Part shown: one piece after another, positions 44,788 through 53,242 of the stretch
Layout of the letters: each line of letters opens with the position of its first letter
How positions within the stretch are numbered: position 1 is the first letter of the stretch
Assembly: GCF_022921075.1 (NCBI RefSeq)
Contig: NZ_CP095050.1
Location: forward strand, 4,154,001 to 4,218,000
Direction: 5' to 3'
From: Hymenobacter sp. 5317J-9
GTDB lineage: Bacteria; Bacteroidota; Bacteroidia; Cytophagales; Hymenobacteraceae
Length of the DNA stretch: 64,000 bases
The notes under the pieces: model-generated
Told to the model about the DNA's origin: nothing
Databases searched by the model: none
The model's input: only the letters and a program-made list of their open reading frames with translations
Program-made: the position numbers and the translations under genes

Positions 44788-45324
44788 CTAGAACAAACTC
44801 GCCGCCTCGTTCTTCACCACCGCAATGGCTTGGGCCGTGGGCTCGGCGCCATCCATCATCAGGCCTTCCAGAATGCGTTTGGCCAGCTCGGTGCCGCGGG
44901 CCTGGGCGGGATTCTGGATGCCGTGAAATGCGCGGTTTACCATGGTGAGCACGTTTTCCTTGGCTTCCTTCACCAGCGTCCAGGCATCGGCCGAGATGTA
45001 GAGCTGCTGCGAGAGGTTGTGCTCATACTCGGCCCGGATTTCCTGCTGCAGCAGGCGGTGAAACTCCGGCGCGGTGGAGCCGGCGCTGCTCAGCCGCACC
45101 AGAATGTTGTTGGGCGAAATGCGCTCCAGAAACAGAATGGCCCGCTCATAAGCCTGCAGGCGCAGCGGCAGCGTGGTTTTGTTGCTTTCGAGGCGCAGCT
45201 CAATCAGGCGGCGCTGCTGCTCTTTCTCCAGAAACTCCTTGAAGAGAAAATAGATGGCGCCGGCCACGATGAGGGCGGGCAGAATAATCTTGAGTAGGTC
45301 GTAGAAATAGGTGGTCGAATCCAT
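44788..45324 (-). CDS. Conserved Bacteroidota membrane-anchored protein (DUF7935-like)
   Basis: The 178-residue protein has one N-terminal transmembrane helix (YDLLKIILPALIVAGAIYFL) followed by a charged stretch KEFLEKEQQRRLIELRLE and a cytoplasmic helical domain: LPLRLQAYERAILFLERISP, EFHRLLQQEIRAEYEHNLSQ and WTLVKEAKENVLTMVNRAF. This pattern is common in Bacteroidota proteins of unknown role; the DUF7935 name is from memory. It is alone on the minus strand, with a palindromic element just upstream of its start. Confidence 0.7.
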   Translation of the reverse strand: MDSTTYFYDLLKIILPALIVAGAIYFLFKEFLEKEQQRRLIELRLESNKTTLPLRLQAYERAILFLERISPNNILVRLSSAGSTAPEFHRLLQQEIRAEYEHNLSQQLYISADAWTLVKEAKENVLTMVNRAFHGIQNPAQARGTELAKRILEGLMMDGAEPTAQAIAVVKNEAASLF

Positions 45325-45340
45325 AATTTTAAATACTTAG

Positions 45341-45440
45341 CCCGTCATGCAGAGCGCAGCGAAGCATCTTGCCTGCTACTACTAATGCATAACGAACCAA
45401 CGAAGCAGTAAAGATGCTTCGCTGCGCTCTGCATGACGGG
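45341..45440. repeat. Palindromic element, copy 5
   Basis: A 100-bp element with arms CCCGTCATGCAGAGCGCAGC... and ...GCGCTCTGCATGACGGG. The outer arm reads CATGCAGAG instead of CATGCTGAG, and the change is matched in the other arm. It lies between a minus-strand and a plus-strand gene, within the 253-bp divergent region 45325-45577. Confidence 0.93.
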
Positions 45441-45539
45441 CTGATTGCACGTTGGGCCGCAAACTTACGCCGTGAACCGCCGGCCCCCAACTGCTGTTTA
45501 CCCCCCGAAGCAGGCGCGTACCACTACGCCCGACTGCCG

Positions 45540-45547
45540 TATCTTTG
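45540..45547 (+). promoter_or_regulatory. Perfect -7 box of the SufA/IscA-type gene
   Basis: TATCTTTG matches TAnnTTTG exactly, 30 nt before the ATG at 45578. No TTG is seen 19-21 bp upstream. Confidence 0.6.
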
Positions 45548-45577
45548 CTATCCACCTCTCTTTAAATCGACTTTCGC

Positions 45578-45925
45578 ATGGCTGCTGTTGCCACCCTCGC
45601 CCCCATTAGCCTCACCGACCGCGCCTTGGTCGAAGTGAAAAACATCATTCAGGAAAAGAACGTCCCGGCCGACTATGGCCTGCGCATTGGTGTGCAGGGC
45701 GGCGGCTGCTCGGGCATGAGCTACCTGCTGGGCTTCGACAAAGCCAAAGATGCCGACGAAACCTACGACCTCGACGGCCTCAAGCTCATCATGGATAAAA
45801 AGCACGCCATGTACGTGTTGGGTATGGAAGTCGACTTCCAGGACGGCCTCAACGCCCGCGGCTTCGTCTTCAACAACCCCCAGGCCAAGAGCACCTGCGG
45901 CTGCGGCTCGTCGTTCTCGGCGTAA
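45578..45925 (+). CDS. Iron-sulfur cluster assembly accessory protein (SufA/IscA/ErpA family)
   Basis: An A-type Fe-S carrier of 115 residues that accepts a cluster from the scaffold and passes it to apoproteins in the cytoplasm. The three conserved cysteines are in VQGGGCSGMSYLLGF and the C-terminal STCGCGSSFSA. The segment ISLTDRALVEVKNIIQEKNV is the usual N-terminus. No other suf or isc gene is adjacent. A bidirectional-type terminator follows at 45944-45976. Confidence 0.93.
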   Translation: MAAVATLAPISLTDRALVEVKNIIQEKNVPADYGLRIGVQGGGCSGMSYLLGFDKAKDADETYDLDGLKLIMDKKHAMYVLGMEVDFQDGLNARGFVFNNPQAKSTCGCGSSFSA

Positions 45926-45943
45926 GCATTTCGACTTTTTACC

Positions 45944-45976
45944 AAAAAAGCCCTGGCCAACCGGCCGGGGCTTTTT
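45944..45976 (+). terminator. Rho-independent terminator after the SufA-type gene
   Basis: The stem AAAAAGCCCTGGCC/GGCCGGGGCTTTTT with loop AACC (one wobble pair) ends in a T-run. It stands directly before the -7 box of the next gene at 45981. Confidence 0.88.
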
Positions 45977-45980
45977 CGTT

Positions 45981-45988
45981 TACTTTCG
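45981..45988 (+). promoter_or_regulatory. Candidate -7 box abutting the acylase gene
   Basis: TACTTTCG (7 of 8 to TAnnTTTG) ends 4 nt before the ATG at 45993, so any transcript would be leaderless. It starts 4 nt after the terminator of the preceding gene. Confidence 0.45.
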
Positions 45989-45992
45989 CGCC

Positions 45993-48206
45993 ATGCGTTT
46001 CCTCTCCCTTCGCCATTCCATTCTGCTGCCGGCTTTGCTGGCCGTCGGCGCCGCGCAGGCCCAGAAATTCACGGCTCCGGAACTGGCCCGCTGGAAACAG
46101 CAGGCCCAGCAGGTGAGCATTACGCGCGACACCTGGGGCGTGCCGCACATATATGGCAAAACCGACGCCGATGCCGTGTTTGGCCTGCTCTACACGCAGT
46201 GCGAGGACGATTTTGAGCGCGTAGAGGCCAATTACCTCGACGCCATTGGCCGGCAAGCCGAGGTAGACGGCGAGGCGGCGCTCTACCACGACATGCGGGC
46301 GCGCCTATTTATGGACAGCACGCAGGCGCTGGCCATCTACCGCAAGAGCCCGCCCGAGATGAAAAAGTTGCTCGACGCCTTCGCGGCGGGCACCAACTAC
46401 TACCTCGCCACCCACCCCACCGTGAAGCCCAAGCTGCTGCGCCGCTTCCAGCCCTGGATGCCGCTCATGTTCAGCGAAGGTAGCATTGGCGGCAACATCA
46501 GCGTGGTGAGCATTGAGCGGATGAAGGCTTTTTATAGCCAGAAGAAATCGAGCTCGTGGATTGACACCGACTTTGAGAAGAAGGACCGGGAGCCCACCGG
46601 CTCCAACGGTTTTGCCATTGCGCCCGGTAAATCGGCCAACGGCCACGCGCTGCTGCTCATCAACCCGCACACCTCGTTCTACTTCCGCTCCGAGGTGCAG
46701 ATGGTGAGCCAGCAGGGCCTGAATGCCTACGGCGCCGTAACCTGGGGGCAATTCTTCGTCTACCAGGGTTTTAACGAGCATTGCGGCTGGATGCACACGT
46801 CGAGCCAGGCCGACTCGATGGACGAGTACCTGGAAACCATTGAGAAGAAGAACGGCGCGTTTTTCTACAAGTACGGCGGCAAGCTGCGGCCCGTGCAGGT
46901 GGAGAAAGTGTCGTTGCCGTACCGCGACGGCAACCGGATACTGCGCCGGGAATTCACCGTGTACCGCACGCACCACGGCCCCGTCGTGGGCCAGAAAACC
47001 GACCAGCAGTGGGTGGCCGTGCGCATGATGAACGAGCCGCTGGCCGCCCTGCAGCAGTCGTACCTGCGCACCAAGGCCACGGGCTACGCCGGCTTTCAGG
47101 AAGTGATGAAGCTGAACGGCAACGCCTCCAACAACACGGTTTTTGCCGACAGCAAAGGCAGCATTGCGTACTGGCACGGCAACTTCATGCCCCGCCGCGA
47201 CCCTAAGTTTGACTGGAGCCAACCCGTGGACGGCAGCAACCCCGCCACCGAGTGGAAGGGTTTTCATGGCGTGAACGAGCTGGTGCAGGTGCACAACCCG
47301 GTTAGCGGCTTCATTCAGAACTGTAATTCCACGCCTTACACGGTATCGGGCCCGGGCAGCAGCCCAGACGTGGCGAAATACCCGAAGTACATGGCGCCTG
47401 ATGCTGAAAACTACCGCGGCCTCAACGCCGTGCGCGTGCTCAGCCGCAAAGCCGTCTTTACCCTCGATACGCTGATTGCCGCGGCCGACGACCCACACCT
47501 CACGGCCTTCGACGACATGCTGCCGCCGCTGCTCACGGCCTACCAGCCCACCTCGGCCGAAAAGGCCGCGGCCCCGGCCCTCGACGAGGCCGTGCAGATG
47601 TTGCGCACCTGGAACCACAACTACAGCAACACCTCGGTAGCCCAGACGGTGGCCATCTATTGGGCCGAGCGCCTGCTGGCCAAGGCCCGCGCCCGGGTGC
47701 CCGCCGCCCAGCCGCAGCTCGACTACATCAGCTTCACCAAGTTTGCCCTGGCCGACACCAGTCCGGCCGAAAAAATGGCCGCCCTCACCGAAGCCCTCGA
47801 CGACCTGACCCGCGACTTCGGCACCTGGAAAACGCCCTGGGGCGACATTAACCGTTTCCAGCGCCTTACCGGCAAGGTGCAGGAAACCTATGACGACCAG
47901 CAGCCCAGCTTGCCCGTGGCCTTCACGTCGTCGGCCTGGGGCTCATTGGCTGCATTTGGGGCACGCACTTACCCCGGCACCAAAAAGCGCTACGGCAACG
48001 TGGGCAACAGCTTCGTGGCCGTGGTGGAGTTTGGGCCGCGCATCGTGGCGCGCTCGGTGGTGACGGGCGGCCAAAGCAGCCGCCCCGGCACGCCGCACTT
48101 CACCGACCAGGCCGATTTGTATTGCAACGGCCGCTTCAAAGAGGTGCGCTTTTACCCGGAAGACGTAAAAGCCCATGCGGAGAAAACCTATCACCCGGGC
48201 GATTAA
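45993..48206 (+). CDS. Penicillin acylase family N-terminal-nucleophile hydrolase (acyl-homoserine-lactone/aculeacin acylase-like)
   Basis: The 737-residue exported enzyme is made as a precursor and self-cleaved. The signal peptide is MRFLSLRHSILLPALLAVGAAQAQ. The alpha chain carries SITRDTWGVPHIYGKTDADA and YTQCEDDFERVEANYLDAIG. The beta-chain nucleophile is most likely Ser at about 204 in TGSNGFAIAPGKSANG, followed by NPHTSFYFRSEVQM and later CNSTPYTVSGP. Family members cleave acyl amide bonds in penicillins, acyl-homoserine lactones or echinocandins; the substrate here cannot be chosen. The start ATG at 45993 is fixed by the signal peptide; a longer frame runs into the SufA-type gene in another frame. 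Confidence 0.9.
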   Translation: MRFLSLRHSILLPALLAVGAAQAQKFTAPELARWKQQAQQVSITRDTWGVPHIYGKTDADAVFGLLYTQCEDDFERVEANYLDAIGRQAEVDGEAALYHDMRARLFMDSTQALAIYRKSPPEMKKLLDAFAAGTNYYLATHPTVKPKLLRRFQPWMPLMFSEGSIGGNISVVSIERMKAFYSQKKSSSWIDTDFEKKDREPTGSNGFAIAPGKSANGHALLLINPHTSFYFRSEVQMVSQQGLNAYGAVTWGQFFVYQGFNEHCGWMHTSSQADSMDEYLETIEKKNGAFFYKYGGKLRPVQVEKVSLPYRDGNRILRREFTVYRTHHGPVVGQKTDQQWVAVRMMNEPLAALQQSYLRTKATGYAGFQEVMKLNGNASNNTVFADSKGSIAYWHGNFMPRRDPKFDWSQPVDGSNPATEWKGFHGVNELVQVHNPVSGFIQNCNSTPYTVSGPGSSPDVAKYPKYMAPDAENYRGLNAVRVLSRKAVFTLDTLIAAADDPHLTAFDDMLPPLLTAYQPTSAEKAAAPALDEAVQMLRTWNHNYSNTSVAQTVAIYWAERLLAKARARVPAAQPQLDYISFTKFALADTSPAEKMAALTEALDDLTRDFGTWKTPWGDINRFQRLTGKVQETYDDQQPSLPVAFTSSAWGSLAAFGARTYPGTKKRYGNVGNSFVAVVEFGPRIVARSVVTGGQSSRPGTPHFTDQADLYCNGRFKEVRFYPEDVKAHAEKTYHPGD

Positions 48207-48247
48207 TCGCATTCACTCCATTATTTCTCACTTCACTCGCTCAGCCC

Positions 48248-48430
48248 ATGGACGTTAAATATCTCTCCGATGACAAAGGCAAAATAACCGGCGTCTTCAT
48301 CCCCATTGAAGAATGGGAACGCCTGCAAAAGCAGTACAGCATCACCGAAGAGGCCCCGGCCGACTCCGGTGCCAAGCTTCAGCAGTCGCTGGCCGACGCG
48401 CTGAAAAAAGCGAAGCCCAGCGAGAAGTAG
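48248..48430 (+). CDS. Small antitoxin-like protein (60 residues) without partner
   Basis: The product begins MDVKYLSDDKGKITGVFIPI and continues EEWERLQKQYS, then a disordered Lys/Ala-rich tail ending KKAKPSEK. The N-terminal beta-beta-helix pattern with PIEEWE resembles Phd/YefM or RelB-type antitoxins found in Bacteroidota. Normally a RelE-type toxin gene follows, but here a terminator comes 40 nt later and the next gene is a cupin on the other strand. It may be a solitary remnant or a regulator of unknown target. It starts 41 bp after the acylase stop and is probably co-transcribed. Confidence 0.55.
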   Translation: MDVKYLSDDKGKITGVFIPIEEWERLQKQYSITEEAPADSGAKLQQSLADALKKAKPSEK

Positions 48431-48469
48431 CCACGTGTCGCCACTAGGAAAACGTAACTGGTAGTTCAC

Positions 48470-48497
48470 AAAAAAGCCCGGCAATGCCGGGCTTTTC
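48470..48497. terminator. Bidirectional rho-independent terminator
   Basis: AAAAGCCCGGC/GCCGGGCTTTT with loop AAT lies between the antitoxin-like gene (plus) and the cupin gene (minus). Confidence 0.92.
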
Positions 48498-48516
48498 GTT
48501 TTCTTCTCTCCTCGGA

Positions 48517-49023
48517 TTAGCGGCCGAAGTCGTCCTGCACGCGCACGATGTCGTCCTCGTCGGAAGGGTTGTCGCCGTCGGTGTGCTGCCAGATTTCGGC
48601 CAGCACGCCCCAGTCATTCAGGCCCACCAGGCGGTGGCGCTCGCCTTGCTTGAGCACGATGCGCTCGCCTACCTGGTGGGTTTTTACTTCGCCCTGCTCG
48701 TCGGTGTCGCTGGTGGCCACGCCCACGGGGCCCTGCACCACCTGCCAGATTTCGGCGCGGCGGTGGTGGTACTGCCAGCTCAGGCGCTGGTGCGGCGCCA
48801 CCACCAAGACCTTGGGGCTCAGCTTGCCCGAAATGCGCAGGTTTTCAACCGAAAGGCCATTGAAATACGTGTCGGCAAATTGCTGGGCCTGGTCTTCGTC
48901 AATCACAAAAAAGCCGCCCCAAGGGCGCGTGGGGTCTTCCTTGGCAATGGTGAAGCCCTGCTGCCGGAGCTGCGTGGCTATTTGCTGAAAAAGCGCTTCT
49001 TTTTGAGGGGCTGAGGTAGGCAT
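48517..49023 (-). CDS. Cupin-type phosphomannose isomerase-like protein
   Basis: A 168-residue single-domain cupin related to the C-terminal domain of type II mannose-6-phosphate isomerase/GDP-mannose pyrophosphorylase. Key parts are RPWGGFFVIDE, LRISGKLSPKVLVVAPHQRL, SWQYHHRRAEIWQVVQGP (metal-binding His and Glu), KQGERHRLVGLNDWGVLAEI and SDEDDIVRVQDDFGR. These predict metal-dependent sugar-phosphate isomerase or sugar-nucleotide chemistry, but the catalytic role of the isolated cupin is uncertain. The ATG at 49023 (MPTSAPQKEALF) is preferred. Confidence 0.8.
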   Translation of the reverse strand: MPTSAPQKEALFQQIATQLRQQGFTIAKEDPTRPWGGFFVIDEDQAQQFADTYFNGLSVENLRISGKLSPKVLVVAPHQRLSWQYHHRRAEIWQVVQGPVGVATSDTDEQGEVKTHQVGERIVLKQGERHRLVGLNDWGVLAEIWQHTDGDNPSDEDDIVRVQDDFGR

Positions 49024-49114
49024 GCAATCACCAGGGAGGGTATTCGTCCGAAATTGGGGCTGCAATTTAGCGAATGACGCGCGGCTGGCTGGGATATTGA
49101 GCCCGGTGCTGACG

Positions 49115-49567
49115 TCAGGCGTTTTCGTGTGGCTGGTTTTGCCAAAGCGACATCGTCATTTCAAATTTCGCTTCGCCACTTGCTAGTAAGCCCAGGAACT
49201 GCCACCCGGCCCGGCAGTAAAAGGCTTCGGCACGGGTGCCCGGCGCGGTGCTCAGCCACACGGTTTCGGCGGTTTGGCTGAAATACCAGTTTAGCATGGC
49301 ATCGTGCAGCATCCGGCCGGCACCCCGCCCGGCAAAATCGGGGTGCACAAACAACGCCCAGATGCTGTGCCCCTGCAGGTCGGCAATGGCAAAACCCACC
49401 GTTCGGCCGTCGGCTTCGGCCACCCAGCCTTTGCCGCGCCGCGTGAGGTGGTCCACATAGTCGGCAAACGTCACGAGGCCGGGCGTGTTCAGCACATTCT
49501 CCCGAACGGAGAGTCGGACGTCGGACATCGCCGGAATATCAGCAACAAGAGCTTCTCGTAGGAGCAC
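49115..49567 (-). CDS. GNAT family N-acetyltransferase
   Basis: The 150-residue protein transfers an acetyl group from acetyl-CoA to an unidentified amine. I place the start at GTG 49567, giving LLREALVADIPAMSDVRLSV, the normal first strand and helix of GNAT proteins; the next in-frame ATG at 49528 would cut the first strand. Acetyl-CoA-binding motif A is IWALFVHPDFAGRGAGRMLH (the R/QxxGxG/A pattern appears as GRGAGR). It ends with WLSTAPGTRAEAFYCRAGWQ. A longer frame upstream only shadows the ChaN-like gene. It lies 41 bp downstream of that gene. Confidence 0.82.
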   Translation of the reverse strand: MLLREALVADIPAMSDVRLSVRENVLNTPGLVTFADYVDHLTRRGKGWVAEADGRTVGFAIADLQGHSIWALFVHPDFAGRGAGRMLHDAMLNWYFSQTAETVWLSTAPGTRAEAFYCRAGWQFLGLLASGEAKFEMTMSLWQNQPHENA

Positions 49568-49608
49568 AGCAGATTGTGTGGGGCCGTAAAAGGGCCCATC
49601 CCTTTGTG

Positions 49609-50493
49609 TTAATACGACTTGCCGGCGTCGGCCGGCACCACCACCACGTAGTCGGCCACGTTCAGCTGCTCCTTTTCCAGCGTCTGCAGCTGCTCTTGCG
49701 TCACCACGCTCAGGGTGCGCACGCGCAGCTTGGGCGCATACTGGCGCAGGTAGGCCACAATACCGTCGTGATGGTCGGAGTGGTAGCTGCCGTTGAAGTG
49801 CAGCAGCGTCTGGCCGGGCTGGCGGCTGGCGGCAATGAAATGGGCCATGGTGGCATCCTTCAAAGCCTGCGCTTGGATGATGTTCTGGGCCCCGCCGCCG
49901 TGGGCACTGCCCGCGCCGCTGAACATGGCGGCCATGTTTTTGTAGCCGGGCAGGTCGTAATCCACTTTCAGCGGCAACGGGGCCAGCAGGGCGCGGTCGG
50001 TGGCGGGCAGGTTGTCGAGGGCGGTGAGGCTGCGTTGGGCCACCACCCGGGCGAAGGGCCGCGGGGCATTGGTGCCCACCACGGGCACCTTGTTGCTGCG
50101 GGCAAACTGCAGCAGCGGGCGGTAGTCGGTACCGTAATTGGGCCACGGGCGGGCCAGGCGCTCAAAAGTCGAATCGGCCAGCATGCCGACGGCGTATTGC
50201 GCCACCAGCGGCTGCACGTCGCGCTCAAACATCTCCATGCCCAGCACCAGCTGGCCGGGCTTCTTCAGCTTCAGCAGGTCTTTGGCCACCTGCAGCTCCA
50301 GCCAGTGGGCCAGGGCATCGTTGTGCTGCTCGCCAAAGAGCACCACATCGGCCTGGGCCAGCTCGGCCAGCATCTGGTCGTAATCGGCCGCCTGGCCGGT
50401 AGCAGTGAAAAGGCGGTACGCCGGCCGGTCGCCGGTGAAGCTGGCGAGGCCGATGAGGAGCAACAGGAAGCTGGTGAGGCGGAGGAAGCGCAT
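49609..50493 (-). CDS. ChaN family haem/iron-regulated lipoprotein-like protein
   Basis: The 294-residue exported protein starts at ATG 50493 with MRFLRLTSFLLLLIGLASFT. ChaN/Tiki-type motifs are VVLFGEQHNDALAHWLEL (the GExHxD motif), LVLGMEMFERDVQPLV and HFNGSYHSDHHDGIVAYL. ChaN proteins bind haem or act as putative metalloproteases in the envelope. No lipobox Cys is visible in the short signal segment, so it may be periplasmic. A copy of the palindromic element lies just upstream. Confidence 0.85.
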   Translation of the reverse strand: MRFLRLTSFLLLLIGLASFTGDRPAYRLFTATGQAADYDQMLAELAQADVVLFGEQHNDALAHWLELQVAKDLLKLKKPGQLVLGMEMFERDVQPLVAQYAVGMLADSTFERLARPWPNYGTDYRPLLQFARSNKVPVVGTNAPRPFARVVAQRSLTALDNLPATDRALLAPLPLKVDYDLPGYKNMAAMFSGAGSAHGGGAQNIIQAQALKDATMAHFIAASRQPGQTLLHFNGSYHSDHHDGIVAYLRQYAPKLRVRTLSVVTQEQLQTLEKEQLNVADYVVVVPADAGKSY

Positions 50494-50519
50494 AGAATGA
50501 AGGGAGTGCTTACAAAAAA

Positions 50520-50609
50520 ACGTCATGCTGAGCTTGTCGAAGCATCTCTACCGTGAGAGTAAATAATTACTTGCGCGGTAGAGATGCTTCGACAAGCTCA
50601 GCATGACGT
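50520..50609. repeat. Palindromic element, copy 6
   Basis: A 90-bp element. The left arm is ACGTCATGCTGAGCTTGTCG then AAGCATCTCTACCG; the right arm is its complement. Here the inner arm reads CTTGTCG instead of GCGCAGCCG, with the matching change CGACAAG on the other side. Confidence 0.95.
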
Positions 50610-50637
50610 TCAAAGTTCGTCAGGCCGGCAGTGGAAT

Positions 50638-52020
50638 TTACCCTTTATAAAACATCCACTTGCCCAACTCCTTGTAGGTCACCTTTTTGCCGTACATCAG
50701 CACGCCCACGCGGTAGATGCGGGCTGCCACCCACACCGTGCCCACAAAGCCCAGAATGAGCAGGAAGATGGACAAGGCCAACTGCCACATGGGCACGCCA
50801 AACGGCAGGCGGATGACCATGGCAATGGGCGAGGTAAAGGGTATCATCGACATCCAGAAAGCCACCGGCCCGTCAGGGTTGCGCAAAATGACCGACACGC
50901 CCACGATGTAGCTCAGAATGAGCGGCATGGTGATGGGAAACATGAACTGCTGGGTGTCGGTCTGGTCATCCACGGCCGCGCCCACGGCGCCGAACAGCGC
51001 GCCGTAGAGCAGGTAGCCGCCCAGGAAGTAGATGATGAACCCGAACAGGATGGTGCCAATGGGCAAGTTGGCAAGCGCACTGAACATGCCGTCGGCACGG
51101 TTGGCCGGGTTCATGGCGGTTGCCGAGCCACTCATGGCCTGGTCCATTTTTGCGCTGCTGGATTGCGGCGCACGCACGCCCTCCCGGGCAGCGGCCGGCG
51201 GCGCCGTGGCCACCTCGGTTTTGGGCTTTTCGCGCAGCAGCATGGGTGTGAGCACCGTGCCCACGCCGTAGGACAGAATGCCCCACAGCAAAAATTGGGT
51301 TAGGCCAACGGCCGCAATACCTACAATTTTACCCATCATTAAGTCAAAGGGCTTCACCGAGGACAGCATCACTTCCATGATGCGGCTCGACTTCTCTTCC
51401 CCCACCCCGCGCATAATCTGCACGCCATAGACGAAAATGAACAGGTAAATGGCCAACGCCAAGCCGTAAGCCGTAAGCGAAGTAGCCTTTGCGTTGCTGT
51501 TGGCTTCTTTGCCCGATTCATCGAGGCTTATGGCTTTCAACTCCACTTCCGACCGCAGCCGGTCGAGCTTTTCCTGCGAGATGCCCGATTTCTCCATTTT
51601 CAATTCGGAGAAGGCTTTATTCAGCGCATCTTCTACCGCGCCTTGCTTTTTCAGGCTGATGTTGCCTTTGCCGAAAAACTGCACGCCGTTCGGTTTCTCC
51701 ACGTCGAGGCCGGCGGGCAGGTACACCAGGCCGTCGTGCTTGGCTTTCTGGAAGCCTTTTTTGGCATCAGCCAGAGAGCCGGTGGCAGTTTCGAAACGCA
51801 GCTGCGGCGTGCTCACCAAGTGGCTGGCCACGTTCAGGCCTGAGTCGTCGCGCACCTCCACCACGTCGGTGGTGTCGTTGTCGGAGCTGGCAATTTTGGC
51901 AATGAACACGCCAAAGCCGGCCAGCAGCAGCGGCACGGCCAGCGTAAGAATGATAAAGGCCCGTTTGCGCACCCGGGTTAGGTATTCGCGTTGGGCAACG
52001 AGTAAAAATTTAGAAGCCAT
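50638..52020 (-). CDS. ABC-2 type transporter permease (NatB-like)
   Basis: The 460-residue inner-membrane protein starts at ATG 52020, MASKFLLVAQREYLTRVRKR, the standard opening of the NatB/ABC-2 permease family. An N-terminal transmembrane helix (AFIILTLAVPLLLAGFGVFI) precedes a large extracytoplasmic domain (about 50-190) and five or six C-terminal helices with RGVGEEKSSRIMEVMLSSVK, the ABC-2 signature. It probably works with the ATPase at 52153-53091, 133 bp upstream; the gap holds a decayed palindromic element. The substrate is unknown; sodium export is known only for NatAB. Confidence 0.88.
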   Translation of the reverse strand: MASKFLLVAQREYLTRVRKRAFIILTLAVPLLLAGFGVFIAKIASSDNDTTDVVEVRDDSGLNVASHLVSTPQLRFETATGSLADAKKGFQKAKHDGLVYLPAGLDVEKPNGVQFFGKGNISLKKQGAVEDALNKAFSELKMEKSGISQEKLDRLRSEVELKAISLDESGKEANSNAKATSLTAYGLALAIYLFIFVYGVQIMRGVGEEKSSRIMEVMLSSVKPFDLMMGKIVGIAAVGLTQFLLWGILSYGVGTVLTPMLLREKPKTEVATAPPAAAREGVRAPQSSSAKMDQAMSGSATAMNPANRADGMFSALANLPIGTILFGFIIYFLGGYLLYGALFGAVGAAVDDQTDTQQFMFPITMPLILSYIVGVSVILRNPDGPVAFWMSMIPFTSPIAMVIRLPFGVPMWQLALSIFLLILGFVGTVWVAARIYRVGVLMYGKKVTYKELGKWMFYKG

Positions 52021-52044
52021 GATGCAGATTAAAAGGTAGTGGCC

Positions 52045-52144
52045 GTCATGCTGAGCTTGCCGTAGCATCTCGCATGGGGCAGTATTTATTTTCTTTTGAT
52101 TGAGTTAGTGAAAGCACGCGAGATGCTTCCTTCGTCAGCATGAC
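52045..52144. repeat. Palindromic element, copy 7 (decayed)
   Basis: Outer arms GTCATGCTGAG and CAGCATGAC are retained, but the inner arms (CTTGCCGTAGCATCTCGCAT against GCGAGATGCTTCCTTCGT) match poorly and the loop is long and AT-rich. It is the least regular copy in the window and separates the ATPase and permease genes. Confidence 0.85.
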
Positions 52145-52152
52145 AGACGTTT

Positions 52153-53091
52153 TTAAACGGTTTCCTCGACCAGCGTTTCGGGCATGGTTTCGCGCACGCG
52201 CCGAATGAAAATCTCGTTGATGCTCGGGATTTTTTCGCGGAAGGCTTCCACCTCTACCGCGCCGATGAGGTAGCGCAGCAGGTCGTTGGGGCGCACACCG
52301 GCGTGCAGCTGCACGCGGGCGTAGAAATGGCCGTTTTCGCGCTCCTTTTGCTCCACCACTTCAAAATCGGGGTGCACCACCAGGAGTTTGCCCTTGCCTT
52401 CTACCTCGTAGGTGTTGGTTTTGAACTGGTCGCGAATCACGCCGATGGGCCCGTCCAGCACCTTGCGCGAGCGGTTTATCAGGGCAATGTTGTCGCACAT
52501 TTCCTCCACCGATTCCATGCGGTGCGTGGAGAAAATGATGGTGGCGCCCTGCTTGCGCAGCTCCAGAATTTCGTCCTTAATCAGGTTGGCGTTGATGGGG
52601 TCAAAGCCCGAGAACGGCTCGTCCAGAATAATCAGGCTGGGCTCGTGCAGCACCGTGGCAATGAACTGCACTTTCTGCTGCATGCCCTTGCTGAGGTCCT
52701 CCACGTTTTTGCCGGCCCACTCCTTTATCTCGAAGCGGTTGAGCCAGTGCTTGATGCGGGCGGTGGCGTCGCTGCGGCTCAGGCCGCGCAGCTGGGCTAG
52801 GTAGAGCAATTGCTCGCCCACTTTCATCTTTTTGTAGAGGCCGCGCTCCTCGGGCAGGTAGCCGATTTGGGCAATGTGGCTCGGGTTCAGCCGCTCGCCC
52901 CGGAACCGGATTTCGCCTTCGTCGGCGCCCGTAATCTGGGTGATGATGCGGATGAGCGAGGTCTTGCCCGCGCCGTTGGGGCCCAGCAGGCCGAAAATGC
53001 TGCCCTCCGGGATGGCGAGGCTCACCCCGCTGAGGGCGACGTGGTTGGCGTAGGCCTTGCGCACGTCGATGGCTTCCAGAATTGGTTTCAC
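52153..53091 (-). CDS. ABC transporter ATP-binding protein (NatA-like)
   Basis: The 312-residue ATPase partner of the downstream permease. Walker A is LLGPNGAGKTSLIRIITQ, the Q-loop is in YLPEERGLYKKMKVGEQL, signature DLSKGMQQKVQF, Walker B SLIILDEPFSGFDP and the H-loop IIFSTHRMES. A C-terminal extension of about 80 residues follows (EKIPSINEIFIRRVRETMPE), typical of this group. I start at GTG 53091 (KPILEAIDVRKAY); the longer ATG start at 53151 would add a hydrophobic and atypical stretch. Confidence 0.9.
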   Translation of the reverse strand: MKPILEAIDVRKAYANHVALSGVSLAIPEGSIFGLLGPNGAGKTSLIRIITQITGADEGEIRFRGERLNPSHIAQIGYLPEERGLYKKMKVGEQLLYLAQLRGLSRSDATARIKHWLNRFEIKEWAGKNVEDLSKGMQQKVQFIATVLHEPSLIILDEPFSGFDPINANLIKDEILELRKQGATIIFSTHRMESVEEMCDNIALINRSRKVLDGPIGVIRDQFKTNTYEVEGKGKLLVVHPDFEVVEQKERENGHFYARVQLHAGVRPNDLLRYLIGAVEVEAFREKIPSINEIFIRRVRETMPETLVEETV

Positions 53092-53139
53092 AGAAAAAAG
53101 AGTTGGTTGGCGGGTTAAATGTAGAAGAATGCAGCTGAG

Positions 53140-53147
53140 CAAATGTA
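53140..53147 (-). promoter_or_regulatory. Perfect -7 box upstream of the ABC transporter genes
   Basis: Minus-strand TACATTTG matches TAnnTTTG exactly, 48 nt before the GTG start at 53091. It supports the GTG start, because the ATG at 53151 lies upstream of it. Confidence 0.5.
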
Positions 53148-53242
53148 TCAATCCCGGCCCTCACGCACCAGCCGGTGGGCCCCAAGCGGCTGAAAGAGGC
53201 CCCCGAACGGGGAATAAGCCCGATGAGCCGGCCCCGGCGCCG

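Noticed and set aside
44760..44790. A further copy of the palindromic element after bshA
   Set aside because: Only a short GTCATCGCGAGCG-like single arm is present, with no paired arm.
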